Assembly: GCF_003627965.1 (NCBI RefSeq)
Contig: NZ_RBWE01000001.1
Location: 1,856,222-1,900,211, forward strand
Direction: 5' to 3'
DNA length: 43,990 nt
From: Desulfofundulus salinus
Lineage (GTDB): Bacteria > Bacillota > Desulfotomaculia > Desulfotomaculales > Desulfovirgulaceae
Shown: positions 25,466 to 33,078 of the stretch, piece after piece
Layout: every line of letters starts with the position of its first letter
How positions within the stretch are numbered: the first letter of the stretch is position 1
Program-made: the position numbers and the translations under genes
Notes under the pieces: generated by a model
What the model was told of the DNA's origin: nothing
Seen by the model: the letters and a program-made list of their open reading frames with translations, nothing else
Databases searched by the model: none

Positions 25466-27448
25466 ATGCAGCATATCGGCGTCTTTGTCTGCTGGTGTGG
25501 TTCAAACATCGGCGCGGTGGTAGACATACCCCGGGTAGTGGAAGCTGTTTCCAAATTTCCGGGGGTAGCGTATGCCACCGACTACAAGTACATGTGCTCT
25601 GAACCCGGGCAGGAAACCATTATCCAGGCAGTGCGGGAATACCGCCTGGACCGGGTGGTGGTAGCCTCCTGCTCTCCCCGTCTCCACGAAGCTACCTTCC
25701 GCAAAACCCTTGCCCGGGCTGGATTGAACCCCTATCTTTTAGAAATGGCCAATATCCGGGAACAGTGTGCCTGGGTACATCAGCGGGAACCGGAAAAAGC
25801 CACCCAAAAAGCCATTGAATTAATCCGCCGGGCCGTATCCAAGGTAAGCAAGCTGGAGCCCCTTTTTGAATCCATCATTCCCGTCACCAAGCGGGCGCTG
25901 GTCATCGGAGGCGGCATTGCCGGTATTCAGACCGCCCTGGACATTGCCGACGCCGGTTACCAGGTCATCCTGGTGGAAAGGGAGCCTACCATTGGCGGGA
26001 AAATGGCCATGCTGGATAAAACCTTTCCCACCCTGGATTGTTCGGCCTGAATTAGCACGCCCAAGATGGTTGCTGCGGCGCAGCACCCTAATATAACCCT
26101 GTTTACTTACGCCGGGGTAGAAAAGGTAGAAGGCTATATCGGCAATTTCGAGGTTACCATCAGGCAAAAAGCCCGCTTCGTCGATCATAGCAAATGCACC
26201 GGATGCGGCACCTGCTGGGAAAAATGCCCCACCAAGGTGGTAAGCGAGTACAATCTGGGACTGGGAATGCGTAAGGCCATTTACATCAGCTTTCCCCAGG
26301 CCGTGCCCAATAAACCGGTTATCGACCGGCAACACTGCAGGCAATTTACCAGGGGTAAATGCGGCGTTTGTCAGAAGGTTTGCCCGGCACAGGCAATCGA
26401 TTACCAGCAGGAAGACCAGTTTATTAAGGAACAGGTGGGGGCTATTGTTGTGGCCACCGGTTACGACTTGTTTGAATGGGAACAGGTCTACGGCGAGTAT
26501 GGTTACGGGCGCTATCCCGATGTAATCAGCGGGCTGCAATTTGAAAGGTTGAACAACGCTTCCGGGCCTACAGGGGGTAAGATTTTAAGACCCTCCGATG
26601 GGAAGGAACCGAAAAACGTAGTTTTCATAAAGTGTGTAGGTTCCCGGGATGCAGCCAAAGGGAAGGAATACTGCTCCCGGACCTGCTGCATGTACACGGC
26701 CAAACACGCCCACCAGGTGCTGGAAAAAATCCCAGGTTCAAAGGTCTACGTTTTTTACATGGATGTCCGTACCCCCGGTAAAGCCTACGAGGAATTTTAC
26801 CTGCGCACGGTCCATGAAGGTGCCCGGTATATCCGCGGCCGGATATCCAAAATTTACCCCGAAGGTAACCACCTGGTGGTCATGGGTGTGGACACCCTTT
26901 TGGGCCGGCCGGTAGAAGTAGCCGCGGATCTGGTGGTGCTGGCCACGGCCATGGTACCCAGCAAAGGATCGGCCGAAATTGCCCGCATTGTTGGCTTTTC
27001 CACCGACCAGGATGGATTCTTTATGGAGAGCCACCCCAAACTGCGGCCGGTGGAAACCAATACCGCGGGAGTCTTCCTGGCCGGAGCCTGCCAGGGACCT
27101 AAAGATATCCCCGATACCGTTGCCCAGGCCAGCGCGGCCGCGGCAAAGGTATGTGCATTGTTCTCCCGTAGCGAGATGGCCGTGGATCCCATGATTGCCC
27201 ACGTCAACCAGATCCTTTGTTCCGGTTGCCTGGAATGCAAAAACGTCTGTCCCTACCGGGCCATTGAAAGGGCAACGGTCAGCGAACGGGTGGGCAGTAA
27301 AACAGTGGAACGCACGGTGGCCAATGTTAACACCGGACTGTGCCAGGGATGCGGCGCCTGCACCGTAGCCTGCCGGGCCGGGGCAATCAACGTCAAAGGC
27401 TTTACCAATGAGCAGTTGCTGGCGGAGGTGGACGCGCTGTGTCTGTAA
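25466..27448 (+). CDS. hdrA: Selenocysteine-containing HdrA, electron-bifurcating flavoprotein
   Basis: The reading frame has 660 residues, continuous if the UGA at 26048-26050 (codon 195) is read as Sec. Upstream the frame ends LDCSA; downstream it resumes [15 protein letters not shown], so the UGA replaces the Cys of the conserved DCSAC-I-TPKM motif. A hairpin at 26071-26085 is suitable as SECIS. Domains: N-terminal CWC-containing part, FAD Rossmann GGGIAGIQ (about 148), ferredoxin motif [12 protein letters not shown] (244) with a further Cys set (291-306), and C-terminal [12 protein letters not shown] plus [11 protein letters not shown]. It bifurcates electrons at FAD. ATG 25466 has AAGGAG; the frame from 25430 is not supported. 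Confidence 0.9.
26048..26050 (+). other. UGA read as selenocysteine in hdrA
   Basis: An in-frame TGA is the only stop in a 1983-nt frame, at the position of a conserved Cys. Sec at this Cys is established for HdrA of some Methanococcus species. Confidence 0.88.
26068..26088 (+). promoter_or_regulatory. Bacterial SECIS hairpin of hdrA
   Basis: TGCTGC (26071-26076) pairs perfectly with GCAGCA (26080-26085), loop GGC. Two further G-C pairs follow after a mismatch. The apical loop starts 27 nt after the UGA and contains G's, matching the spacing and loop type used by SelB in bacteria. Confidence 0.75.
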
Positions 27449-27909
27449 CAGAACAATGGGAACCTAAAATTATTGGCTTTTGCTGTAACTGGTGCAGTTA
27501 TGCCGGCGCCGATCTGGCGGGCGTTAGCCGTTTGAACTATCCCACATCAATCCGGGTGATCCGGGTGCCCTGCTCGGGAAGGGTTAATCCTGTTTTCATC
27601 TTGCGTGCCTTCCAGAGGGGTGCCGACGGTGTGCTGGTAAGCGGGTGACACCCGGGGGACTGCCACTATGTTAGTGGCAACTATCATACACGGCGACGCT
27701 ACCTTATTTTTAAGCGTCTGCTGGAATACGTTGGCTTTGAACCGGGACGCTTCCAGGCCCGCTGGATCAGCGGCTCCGAAGGGGCTAAATTTGCCCAAAC
27801 AGTGGAAGATATTACGGCACAAATTAAAGCCCTGGGACCGAATAGCAAGATGAGACAGAAACCATTGCCGAAACCTATTGATGTTTCCACCGGGGTGAGG
27901 GTGGAGTGA
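27439..27909 (+). CDS. mvhD: Selenocysteine-containing MvhD/FlxD electron-transfer subunit
   Basis: The protein has 156 residues if UGA 27646-27648 (codon 70) is read as Sec. The first half is [19 protein letters not shown] and ends GADGVLVSG; the second resumes [17 protein letters not shown]. In the MvhD/FlpD family the junction is VxGCHPGDCHY, so Sec replaces the first Cys of the 2Fe-2S ligand set. A perfect 8-bp hairpin (27661-27679) follows. GTG 27439 overlaps the hdrA end by 10 nt. It connects HdrA to the Flx subunits. Sec at this position is known in methanogen VhuD. Confidence 0.9.
27646..27648 (+). other. UGA read as selenocysteine in mvhD
   Basis: The TGA interrupts the family motif exactly at the Cys before HPGDCHY. 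The frame is open for a further 86 codons with family-like sequence. Confidence 0.88.
27661..27679 (+). promoter_or_regulatory. Bacterial SECIS hairpin of mvhD
   Basis: TGCCACTA (27661-27668) pairs perfectly with TAGTGGCA (27672-27679), loop TGT. The loop begins 21 nt after the UGA and contains a G, as in SelB-recognised hairpins. Confidence 0.8.
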
Positions 27910-28877
27910 GTGAACAAATGAAAATCCAAGAAAATTTAAGGGAAACAGCCCGGAAATTGTTAGCCGGTGGGGAGGCCAGCCTGGTGATCGGTTATGCCCC
28001 GGGCAGTGAAGTAAGCCGGGTAGTTCCCGCCTTCATCAGCCGGGAAGAAGAGGTAAACCGTCTGGTCTGGAATCCCCTCTGTATCAATAATCTGGCTAAA
28101 TACCTGCTGGATTACCGTTATGAACCGGGGAAAGTGGCGGTGGTAGTCAAGGGCTGTGATTCCAGGGCCATCATTCGCCTGCTGCAGGATAACCAGATCA
28201 TCCGGGAAAAGGTGATCATCCTGGGCATCCCTTGCTCAGGCCTGATCAACCCCGATTTGGTGGCAGCCCGCCTTGACCCGGGAGCACAAATTACGGCAGC
28301 AACCGTCAGTAAGCAAGACTTTTCTTTACAGACGGGGGAGGGAACTTTCACTTTTACCCGGGACGAGGCCCTGCTCGAGAAGTGCCGGGACTGTGAACAC
28401 CACACCCCGGTAATTGCCGATTTTATGCTCGGGGAAGAAATACCGCCTAACGATCCGGGGGATCCCTTTATCGCAGTAAAAACGCTGGAAGAACTACCGG
28501 TAGAAGAAAGGAGCGCATACTGGGATAAGCAGTTCAGCCGGTGCCTGCGGTGTTATGCCTGCCGCAATGTATGCCCGGCTTGCACCTGCCGGGAATGTGT
28601 CTTTGACCAGGCGGAACCGTGTTGGGTGGCCAAAGCCAATAACCTCTCGGAGAATACTGCTTTTCACCTCATCCGGGCCTTTCACGTGGCCGGACGATGC
28701 GTGGATTGTGGTGAATGCGACCGGGTATGCCCGGTAAATATACCCCTTTCGCTCCTCAACCGGAAGATATTAAAGGACATCAAGGACCTGTTCAACGTCC
28801 CCACTCCGGGTACCAGTCTGGAAGAACTGCCGCCCTTAGGGACATTTACCAATTCCGATCCCGATGAATTTATGTAG
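27906..28877 (+). CDS. FlxC-like 4Fe-4S protein
   Basis: The protein has 323 residues from GTG 27906, overlapping the mvhD stop. The N-terminal two-thirds (VAVVVKGCDSRAI, IILGIPCSGLINPDLV) resemble the F420-hydrogenase beta/FrhB-type domain; Cys ligands include EKCRDCEHHTP. The C-terminus has two ferredoxin-type motifs: CLRCYACRNVCPACTC and CVDCGECDRVCPVNIP. It probably relays electrons between the NAD(H)-reactive FlxA/FlxB and HdrA. The letter FlxC is assigned by position and domain content relative to known flxABCD-hdrABC clusters. Confidence 0.75.
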   Translation: MSEQMKIQENLRETARKLLAGGEASLVIGYAPGSEVSRVVPAFISREEEVNRLVWNPLCINNLAKYLLDYRYEPGKVAVVVKGCDSRAIIRLLQDNQIIREKVIILGIPCSGLINPDLVAARLDPGAQITAATVSKQDFSLQTGEGTFTFTRDEALLEKCRDCEHHTPVIADFMLGEEIPPNDPGDPFIAVKTLEELPVEERSAYWDKQFSRCLRCYACRNVCPACTCRECVFDQAEPCWVAKANNLSENTAFHLIRAFHVAGRCVDCGECDRVCPVNIPLSLLNRKILKDIKDLFNVPTPGTSLEELPPLGTFTNSDPDEFM

Positions 28878-28890
28878 AGGGGGACGCCCG

Positions 28891-29931
28891 ATGAAAGCAT
28901 ACACCATTACCAGGGATAATTTAGGGGCCTGGCTCGATGCCCTGGCCAGGGATTATACCTTGATCGCTCCCGTCAGGGAAGAAGAAACCGTTTCTTTATT
29001 TAAACCCGTAAGTGGCTTTGCAGAGATAAACCTGGGTTATACCAATAGCACGGTATCTCCAAAGGGTTGGCTTTTCCCCCAGACCGAAGAAATGTTTTTC
29101 TTTTCCACCGGCGATGGTCAGATTACCCTCGCGGACGCGCAAACTCCCGGACCGGCCGTACTCTTTGGCCTTCGCCCCTGCGACATTAAAGGGATCCTGG
29201 TTCTAGATCCGGTTTTTAATGGTGCCTACCAGGACTGCTATTACCAGAAGCGCCGCCAGAATACCATTCTGGTGGGTCTATCCTGTACCCGGGTGGAACG
29301 CCACTGCTTTTGTACCTCCATGGGAGGAGGTCCCACCGACGGGGGGGGAGCCGACCTTTTATTAACAGAGATGGACGGTGGCTATGGCCTCGAGGCACTA
29401 ACTTCCCGGGGGGAAGAGTTGATTCATCGCTATCAAGACTACTTTATCCCTGACCGGGATAACCGTGTAACCGCCGCCAGGGAAGAGCTGGGTAAAAAAT
29501 TAGCAGGCCAGTTTACCCGTGCCGTAGACACCACGGGCGTAAAGGAATTTCTGGATGAAAATTTTGAATTGCCTTACTGGGGTGAGCTTGCCCGTCGCTG
29601 CCTGGGGTGCGGCATCTGCACCTATATCTGCCCGACCTGTCACTGCTTCGATATCTTCGACCAGAGCCCGGATGGGGAGTCGGGAGTGCGGTCGCGCTGC
29701 TGGGATTCCTGCATGTTCAGCCACTTTACCCGTATGGCCGGCGGACACAACCCCCGGCCTACCAAAAAGGAACGGGTGCGCAACCGTTTTTTGCACAAAC
29801 TGAAATACCACCGGGACCGCTATAACCTGGATGGATGTGTCGGTTGTGGCCGCTGCGTCACCAGGTGTCCGGTAAATATTGACATCCGCCAGATCATTGC
29901 CGACCTGCAGGAGGTGGCCCGGCATGAGTAA
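28891..29931 (+). CDS. FlxB-like 4Fe-4S protein (AsrA/hydrogenase-beta type)
   Basis: The protein has 346 residues from ATG 28891, after AGAGGGGGA. Motifs are FGLRPCDIKGILVLD and GLSCTRVERHCFCTSMGGGP, typical of AsrA and sulfhydrogenase beta subunits. The C-terminus has CLGCGICTYICPTCHCFD and CVGCGRCVTRCPVNIDIR. It transfers electrons between FlxA and the Hdr module. The 3' end overlaps the next gene by 8 nt. It could in principle belong to an anaerobic sulfite reductase, but no AsrC is present and the Hdr context favours Flx. Confidence 0.8.
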   Translation: MKAYTITRDNLGAWLDALARDYTLIAPVREEETVSLFKPVSGFAEINLGYTNSTVSPKGWLFPQTEEMFFFSTGDGQITLADAQTPGPAVLFGLRPCDIKGILVLDPVFNGAYQDCYYQKRRQNTILVGLSCTRVERHCFCTSMGGGPTDGGGADLLLTEMDGGYGLEALTSRGEELIHRYQDYFIPDRDNRVTAAREELGKKLAGQFTRAVDTTGVKEFLDENFELPYWGELARRCLGCGICTYICPTCHCFDIFDQSPDGESGVRSRCWDSCMFSHFTRMAGGHNPRPTKKERVRNRFLHKLKYHRDRYNLDGCVGCGRCVTRCPVNIDIRQIIADLQEVARHE

Positions 29932-30775
29932 CTGCCATTGTCGCAACCCTTTAAAGCCCTACCCAGCCACCATCGTGAAAATTATCGATGAAACCCCGGA
30001 CGTGAAAACCTTCCAGATGGTGTTCGATGACCCGTCGGTAATGGAAAGCTTCCGGCAAAAGCCGGGCCAGGTGGCCCAGCTCTCAGTGTTTGGTGTGGGG
30101 GAGGCTACCATTTCCATTACTTCCTCACCCACCAGAAAGGGCATACTGGAGTTTAGCGTGAAAAAGGTGGGCATGCTGACCGGTGCCCTGCATCGCCTGG
30201 AACCGGGCAGCAAGGTGGGTATCCGCGGTCCTTACGGCAACCACTTTCCGTACGAGGTAATGAAAGGCAAGGATCTCTTGTTCATTGGCGGTGGCATTGG
30301 CCTGGCTCCCCTGAGGGCACTCATCGATTTCGTACTGGCCGAGGAAAACAGGGGGGACTACGGAAAGGTAGATATTATCTACGGTGCCCGGTCCATGGAT
30401 GACCTTTGTTTTAAATACGATATCCTGGATCGCTGGCCCAAAATGCCGGGCACTACCGTCTACACCACCATTGACCGGGCCGAGCCGGGCTGGGAGGGGC
30501 ATGTAGGGTTTGTCCCAGCCTACCTTGAGGAAATCAATCCCTCCCCGGAAAACAAGTATGCCATTACCTGTGGTCCGCCCATCATGATCAAGTTTGTGCT
30601 CCAGGCCCTGGAAAAGATGGGTTTTTCCGACGACCAGGTGGTCACCACCCTGGAACTAAAGATGAAGTGCGGCATTGGCAAATGCGGCCGTTGCAACATC
30701 GGCAGCAAGTACGTGTGCCTGGACGGGCCCGTATTTTACTTGAGTCAGCTAAAACAGCTGCCGCCGGAATTTTAA
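29924..30775 (+). CDS. FlxA-like FAD/NAD(H) oxidoreductase
   Basis: The protein has 283 residues from ATG 29924. It is of the ferredoxin-NADP reductase type: FAD-binding SITSSPTRKG, GIRGPYGNHFPY, the NAD-binding LLFIGGGIGLAPLRALI, and a C-terminal 2Fe-2S set CGIGKCGRCNIGSKYVCLDGPVF. This is the AsrB/dihydroorotate-dehydrogenase K/FlxA pattern. It oxidises or reduces NAD(H), giving the complex its pyridine-nucleotide port. It is the last gene of the seven-gene operon. Confidence 0.88.
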   Translation: MSNCHCRNPLKPYPATIVKIIDETPDVKTFQMVFDDPSVMESFRQKPGQVAQLSVFGVGEATISITSSPTRKGILEFSVKKVGMLTGALHRLEPGSKVGIRGPYGNHFPYEVMKGKDLLFIGGGIGLAPLRALIDFVLAEENRGDYGKVDIIYGARSMDDLCFKYDILDRWPKMPGTTVYTTIDRAEPGWEGHVGFVPAYLEEINPSPENKYAITCGPPIMIKFVLQALEKMGFSDDQVVTTLELKMKCGIGKCGRCNIGSKYVCLDGPVFYLSQLKQLPPEF

Positions 30776-30957
30776 CATGCGCTTAGGCTCCGGCCCCTGT
30801 CCGGGCCAGCGAAACGGCCTCTCAAAAGCGGGCAGGCAGTAGCCCGGCACACCCGGGAAAATCGGCCCTTTACTGTGAAAACCCCGGGATGGCTAAGGGC
30901 GGGCGGTCGTCCGGCCTCCTGCAAGAACGGGGCGACGGCCGCTCAAGGTTTAAATAG
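30776..30957 (+). ncRNA. GC-rich structured non-coding stretch, unidentified
   Basis: This 180-nt stretch after flxA has no supportable ORF and is much more GC-rich than the flanks. Several local stems are visible: GGCCC/GGGCC near 30797-30812, CGGGC/GCCCG near 30828-30846, and an imperfect GCGG-CGTC / GACG-CCGC pairing near 30905-30944. A strong terminator follows at 30975-31008. It could be a small RNA gene ending at that terminator or a long 3' UTR. It does not match tRNA-Sec, SRP, RNase P, tmRNA or a riboswitch I know. Confidence 0.35.
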
Positions 30958-30974
30958 CAGTTTTTGGTAAAAAC

Positions 30975-31008
30975 AAAAGACACCGTCTTTCAAAGACCGG
31001 TGTCTTTT
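30975..31008 (+). terminator. Terminator closing the hdr-flx region
   Basis: AAAAGACACCG (30975-30985) pairs with CGGTGTCTTTT (30998-31008); the loop can extend the stem with TCT/AGA. T-rich sequence continues downstream. Confidence 0.9.
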
Positions 31009-31053
31009 TCTCCACATATAATATTGCAGGTCTTTTTTTCCAGGGTGATAAGG

Positions 31054-31146
31054 ATGGCAAAGGCGTCACGTTGGCGCATTTATGTGGGGCTGTTTCTTTT
31101 AAGTGCGGGAGGGATATTGCTGGGCATAACCCTGTTGCTGCGCTAA
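31054..31146 (+). CDS. 30-residue membrane peptide
   Basis: ATG 31054 encodes a basic start (MAKASRWR) followed by one hydrophobic span and ends TLLLR. AGGG lies 8 nt upstream. No family is recognised; coding status is moderate. Confidence 0.45.
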   Translation: MAKASRWRIYVGLFLLSAGGILLGITLLLR

Positions 31147-31185
31147 AAAAGGATTTCGCCATAATCCCGTAGAAGTTTAAATGGT

Positions 31186-31581
31186 CTAACCTTGATCGCT
31201 GAAACCTACCCCCAGTATGCCTCCCAGGGCACCCGCCACGAGGGCCAGGATCAATTTTTGGAACAGGGAAACGGGCATGACCTGGGAGGGAAGTACGGTG
31301 GTGGCTAGAAGCCAGGAAACGAGGAAAAAAAGTACGGCCACCCCTAAACCGTGAAGCAAACCCCGATTCCCGGCCCGGCTGGCAGCGGACCAGGCTCCCA
31401 CCAGCACACTGAAGAAAAATAGACCTGCGGCAAACCAGGGCAGGCTGCTTTCAGAGAGGCTGGTAAAATAATAACCCGCGCCTATTAAAGCGCTGCCCAG
31501 AAAGGACACCGCCAGCCCCCAAAAAGCCCCCCGCAACACTTCCCAGAGGCTAAAGGAACCGGGAGTTTCCTGATTGAGCAA
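31186..31581 (-). CDS. TIGR04086/YrzE-like membrane protein
   Basis: The protein has 131 residues and four predicted membrane spans, with short polar ends. The pattern LRGAFWGLAVSFLGSALIGAGYYF, then GNRGLLHGLGVAVLFFLVSWLL, then LILALVAGALGGILGV resembles the TIGR04086 family common next to protein-export genes in Firmicutes. The minus-strand ribosome site is AGGTGATC-like. The function is unknown. It is divergent from the radical SAM gene. Confidence 0.75.
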   Translation of the reverse strand: MLNQETPGSFSLWEVLRGAFWGLAVSFLGSALIGAGYYFTSLSESSLPWFAAGLFFFSVLVGAWSAASRAGNRGLLHGLGVAVLFFLVSWLLATTVLPSQVMPVSLFQKLILALVAGALGGILGVGFSDQG

Positions 31582-31663
31582 GGTTGATCACCTCCGTTTT
31601 TTATTTTCCATCTATAGTAGGTGACCGTGGATAATATGACTAATTATGGTCGGGAGAGGAAAA

Positions 31664-32269
31664 ATGGCAGGACAAATTGTGGCTTATCCACTGAGGCAAA
31701 ATTTATATCTCAATATCACCAACCGATGTACAAATAACTGCCTTTTTTGCATCCGCCGCACCTCCGAGGGTGTTGGCTATGATCTCTGGCTCAAACAGGA
31801 ACCATCCCCGGAAGAGGTGCTTGCCGCGGTACAAGACCCCACCTGCTACCAGGAAATAGTTTTTTGTGGTTACGGGGAACCGCTAATGCGTTTGGAAGTG
31901 GTCAGGGAGGTATCAGAACAGCTAAAAAAAAGGGGGACGCAAATTAGAATCAATACCAACGGGCAGGCGAATCTAGTCTATCAAAAAAACGTGGTCCCGG
32001 AATTAAAAAACCTGGTAGACACCATTTGTATCAGCTTAAACGCACAATCGGCCGACCGCTACCTGGAAATTTGCCGGCCCATATATGGGGAGAAAGCCTA
32101 CCAGGCCGTGCTGGATTTTGCCCGCTGTTGTGTCGGGCAAATTCCCAGGGTGGTCCTTTCGGTAGTGGAATGGCCGGGAGTGGACGTAGAAAAGTGCCGG
32201 GAAATTGCCCGCAAGCTGGGAGCAGAATTCCAGCTGCGGCGGTTTTCCGGTACGCTCAAACAGGCATGA
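31664..32269 (+). CDS. TatD-linked radical SAM protein
   Basis: The protein has about 201 residues from ATG 31664, after GGGAGAGG; ATG 31646 has no ribosome site. The radical SAM cluster is C-TNN-C-LF-C in NITNRCTNNCLFCIRRT, followed by VFCGYGEPLMRLEVV and IRINTNGQANL. It matches the small radical SAM family encoded near or fused to TatD nucleases in Clostridia. No TatD gene is adjacent here. The reaction is unknown. Confidence 0.85.
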   Translation: MAGQIVAYPLRQNLYLNITNRCTNNCLFCIRRTSEGVGYDLWLKQEPSPEEVLAAVQDPTCYQEIVFCGYGEPLMRLEVVREVSEQLKKRGTQIRINTNGQANLVYQKNVVPELKNLVDTICISLNAQSADRYLEICRPIYGEKAYQAVLDFARCCVGQIPRVVLSVVEWPGVDVEKCREIARKLGAEFQLRRFSGTLKQA

Positions 32270-32316
32270 GCCAGAGGCAATCCCAGCGCCCCTGGCTTTT
32301 GGTCGAACGCCCGTAA

Positions 32317-32511
32317 CTAGGGCCTTTTGCCTGGCGCATCATCCGCCCTTTCTGCAGACTTTTCTTCGGGAGAACCGGGGGGAGTGGGATCATCAACAAA
32401 ATCGTGTTCCCACTGGCCATCGAAGTTAACCATGGTGGCCGAACCGGTGGCCTCCGGGATAAAGGCATCGCCTTTAGCAAAAGGGTGCTTTTTTTTCTTT
32501 TTCGTCACCAT
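32317..32511 (-). CDS. Small Lys-rich hypothetical protein
   Basis: The protein has 64 residues, starting MVTKKKKKHPFAKGDAF, with AAGGAGGG at ideal spacing on the minus strand. The C-terminal half is acidic and Pro-rich. No family is recognised. Confidence 0.6.
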   Translation of the reverse strand: MVTKKKKKHPFAKGDAFIPEATGSATMVNFDGQWEHDFVDDPTPPGSPEEKSAERADDAPGKRP

Positions 32512-32692
32512 TTTTCCCTCCTTACTTAATAAAAGATTTAAGAAAGGTGGTCGTCCCCCGTCGTTAGAACGTTTAGGGCCCGACGCATAGTACTGATTTT
32601 ATATCATCACCGGCTGTTCCTGCTCTTATACGAATATAACCCGGGGATAATAAAAAACGGCTATCTGGTAAAGGAAGGGGGTGAAAAATCCT

Positions 32693-32905
32693 TTGACGGC
32701 ACAAACGACATTGATAAAGATTGAAGGGATGTCCTGCAACCATTGCAAGGCAGCAGTAGAAAGGGCTTTAAAGCAAATTGACGGCGTAAAGGACGTTTTT
32801 GTTGATCTGGACAATAAAAGGGCCATGGTTACCCACGATCCCAAGGTAACCATGGAGGTACTGGCCAGGGCAGTTGAAAAGGCGGGCTATAACGTGCTTC
32901 CATAA
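32693..32905 (+). CDS. copZ: CopZ-like heavy-metal-binding protein
   Basis: The protein has about 70 residues from TTG 32693, after AAGGGGGTGA; GTG 32681 overlaps the ribosome site. It is an HMA ferredoxin-like fold: metal motif GMSCNHCKAAVERAL, then VFVDLDNKRAMVTHDPKVT and EKAGYNVLP. It chaperones Cu(I). No copper ATPase lies nearby. A terminator follows. Confidence 0.9.
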   Translation: MTAQTTLIKIEGMSCNHCKAAVERALKQIDGVKDVFVDLDNKRAMVTHDPKVTMEVLARAVEKAGYNVLP

Positions 32906-32923
32906 CTTTAGTTTTGCCAGTAT

Positions 32924-32954
32924 CCGGAGGTAACATATTGTCGCCTCCGGTTTT
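32924..32954 (+). terminator. Terminator after copZ
   Basis: CCGGAGG (32924-32930) pairs with CCTCCGG (32944-32950), followed by TTTT. Confidence 0.85.
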
Positions 32955-33078
32955 CTGTTTGAACCTCCTGTCGTAAGAAGAGAATATTTGATGGAATAAA
33001 GTTACAGTTATTAGCAGGAAAAACCAGGACACAGAAAGAAATGGGATTTAACAGATAACAGGAGAAGGAGCGATTCAG

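Noticed and set aside
25466-27448. Reading hdrA as two genes or a pseudogene split at 26050
   Set aside because: The frame is unbroken apart from one UGA at a conserved Cys, no ribosome site precedes the second part, and a SECIS-like hairpin follows.
27439-27909. Reading mvhD as a 69-residue truncated protein
   Set aside because: The 86 codons after the UGA in the same frame continue the family sequence to a stop overlapping the next gene.
30776-30957. tRNA-Sec (selC) or another known structured RNA after flxA
   Set aside because: No tRNA arms or CCA end, and no SRP, RNase P, tmRNA or T-box signature can be found.
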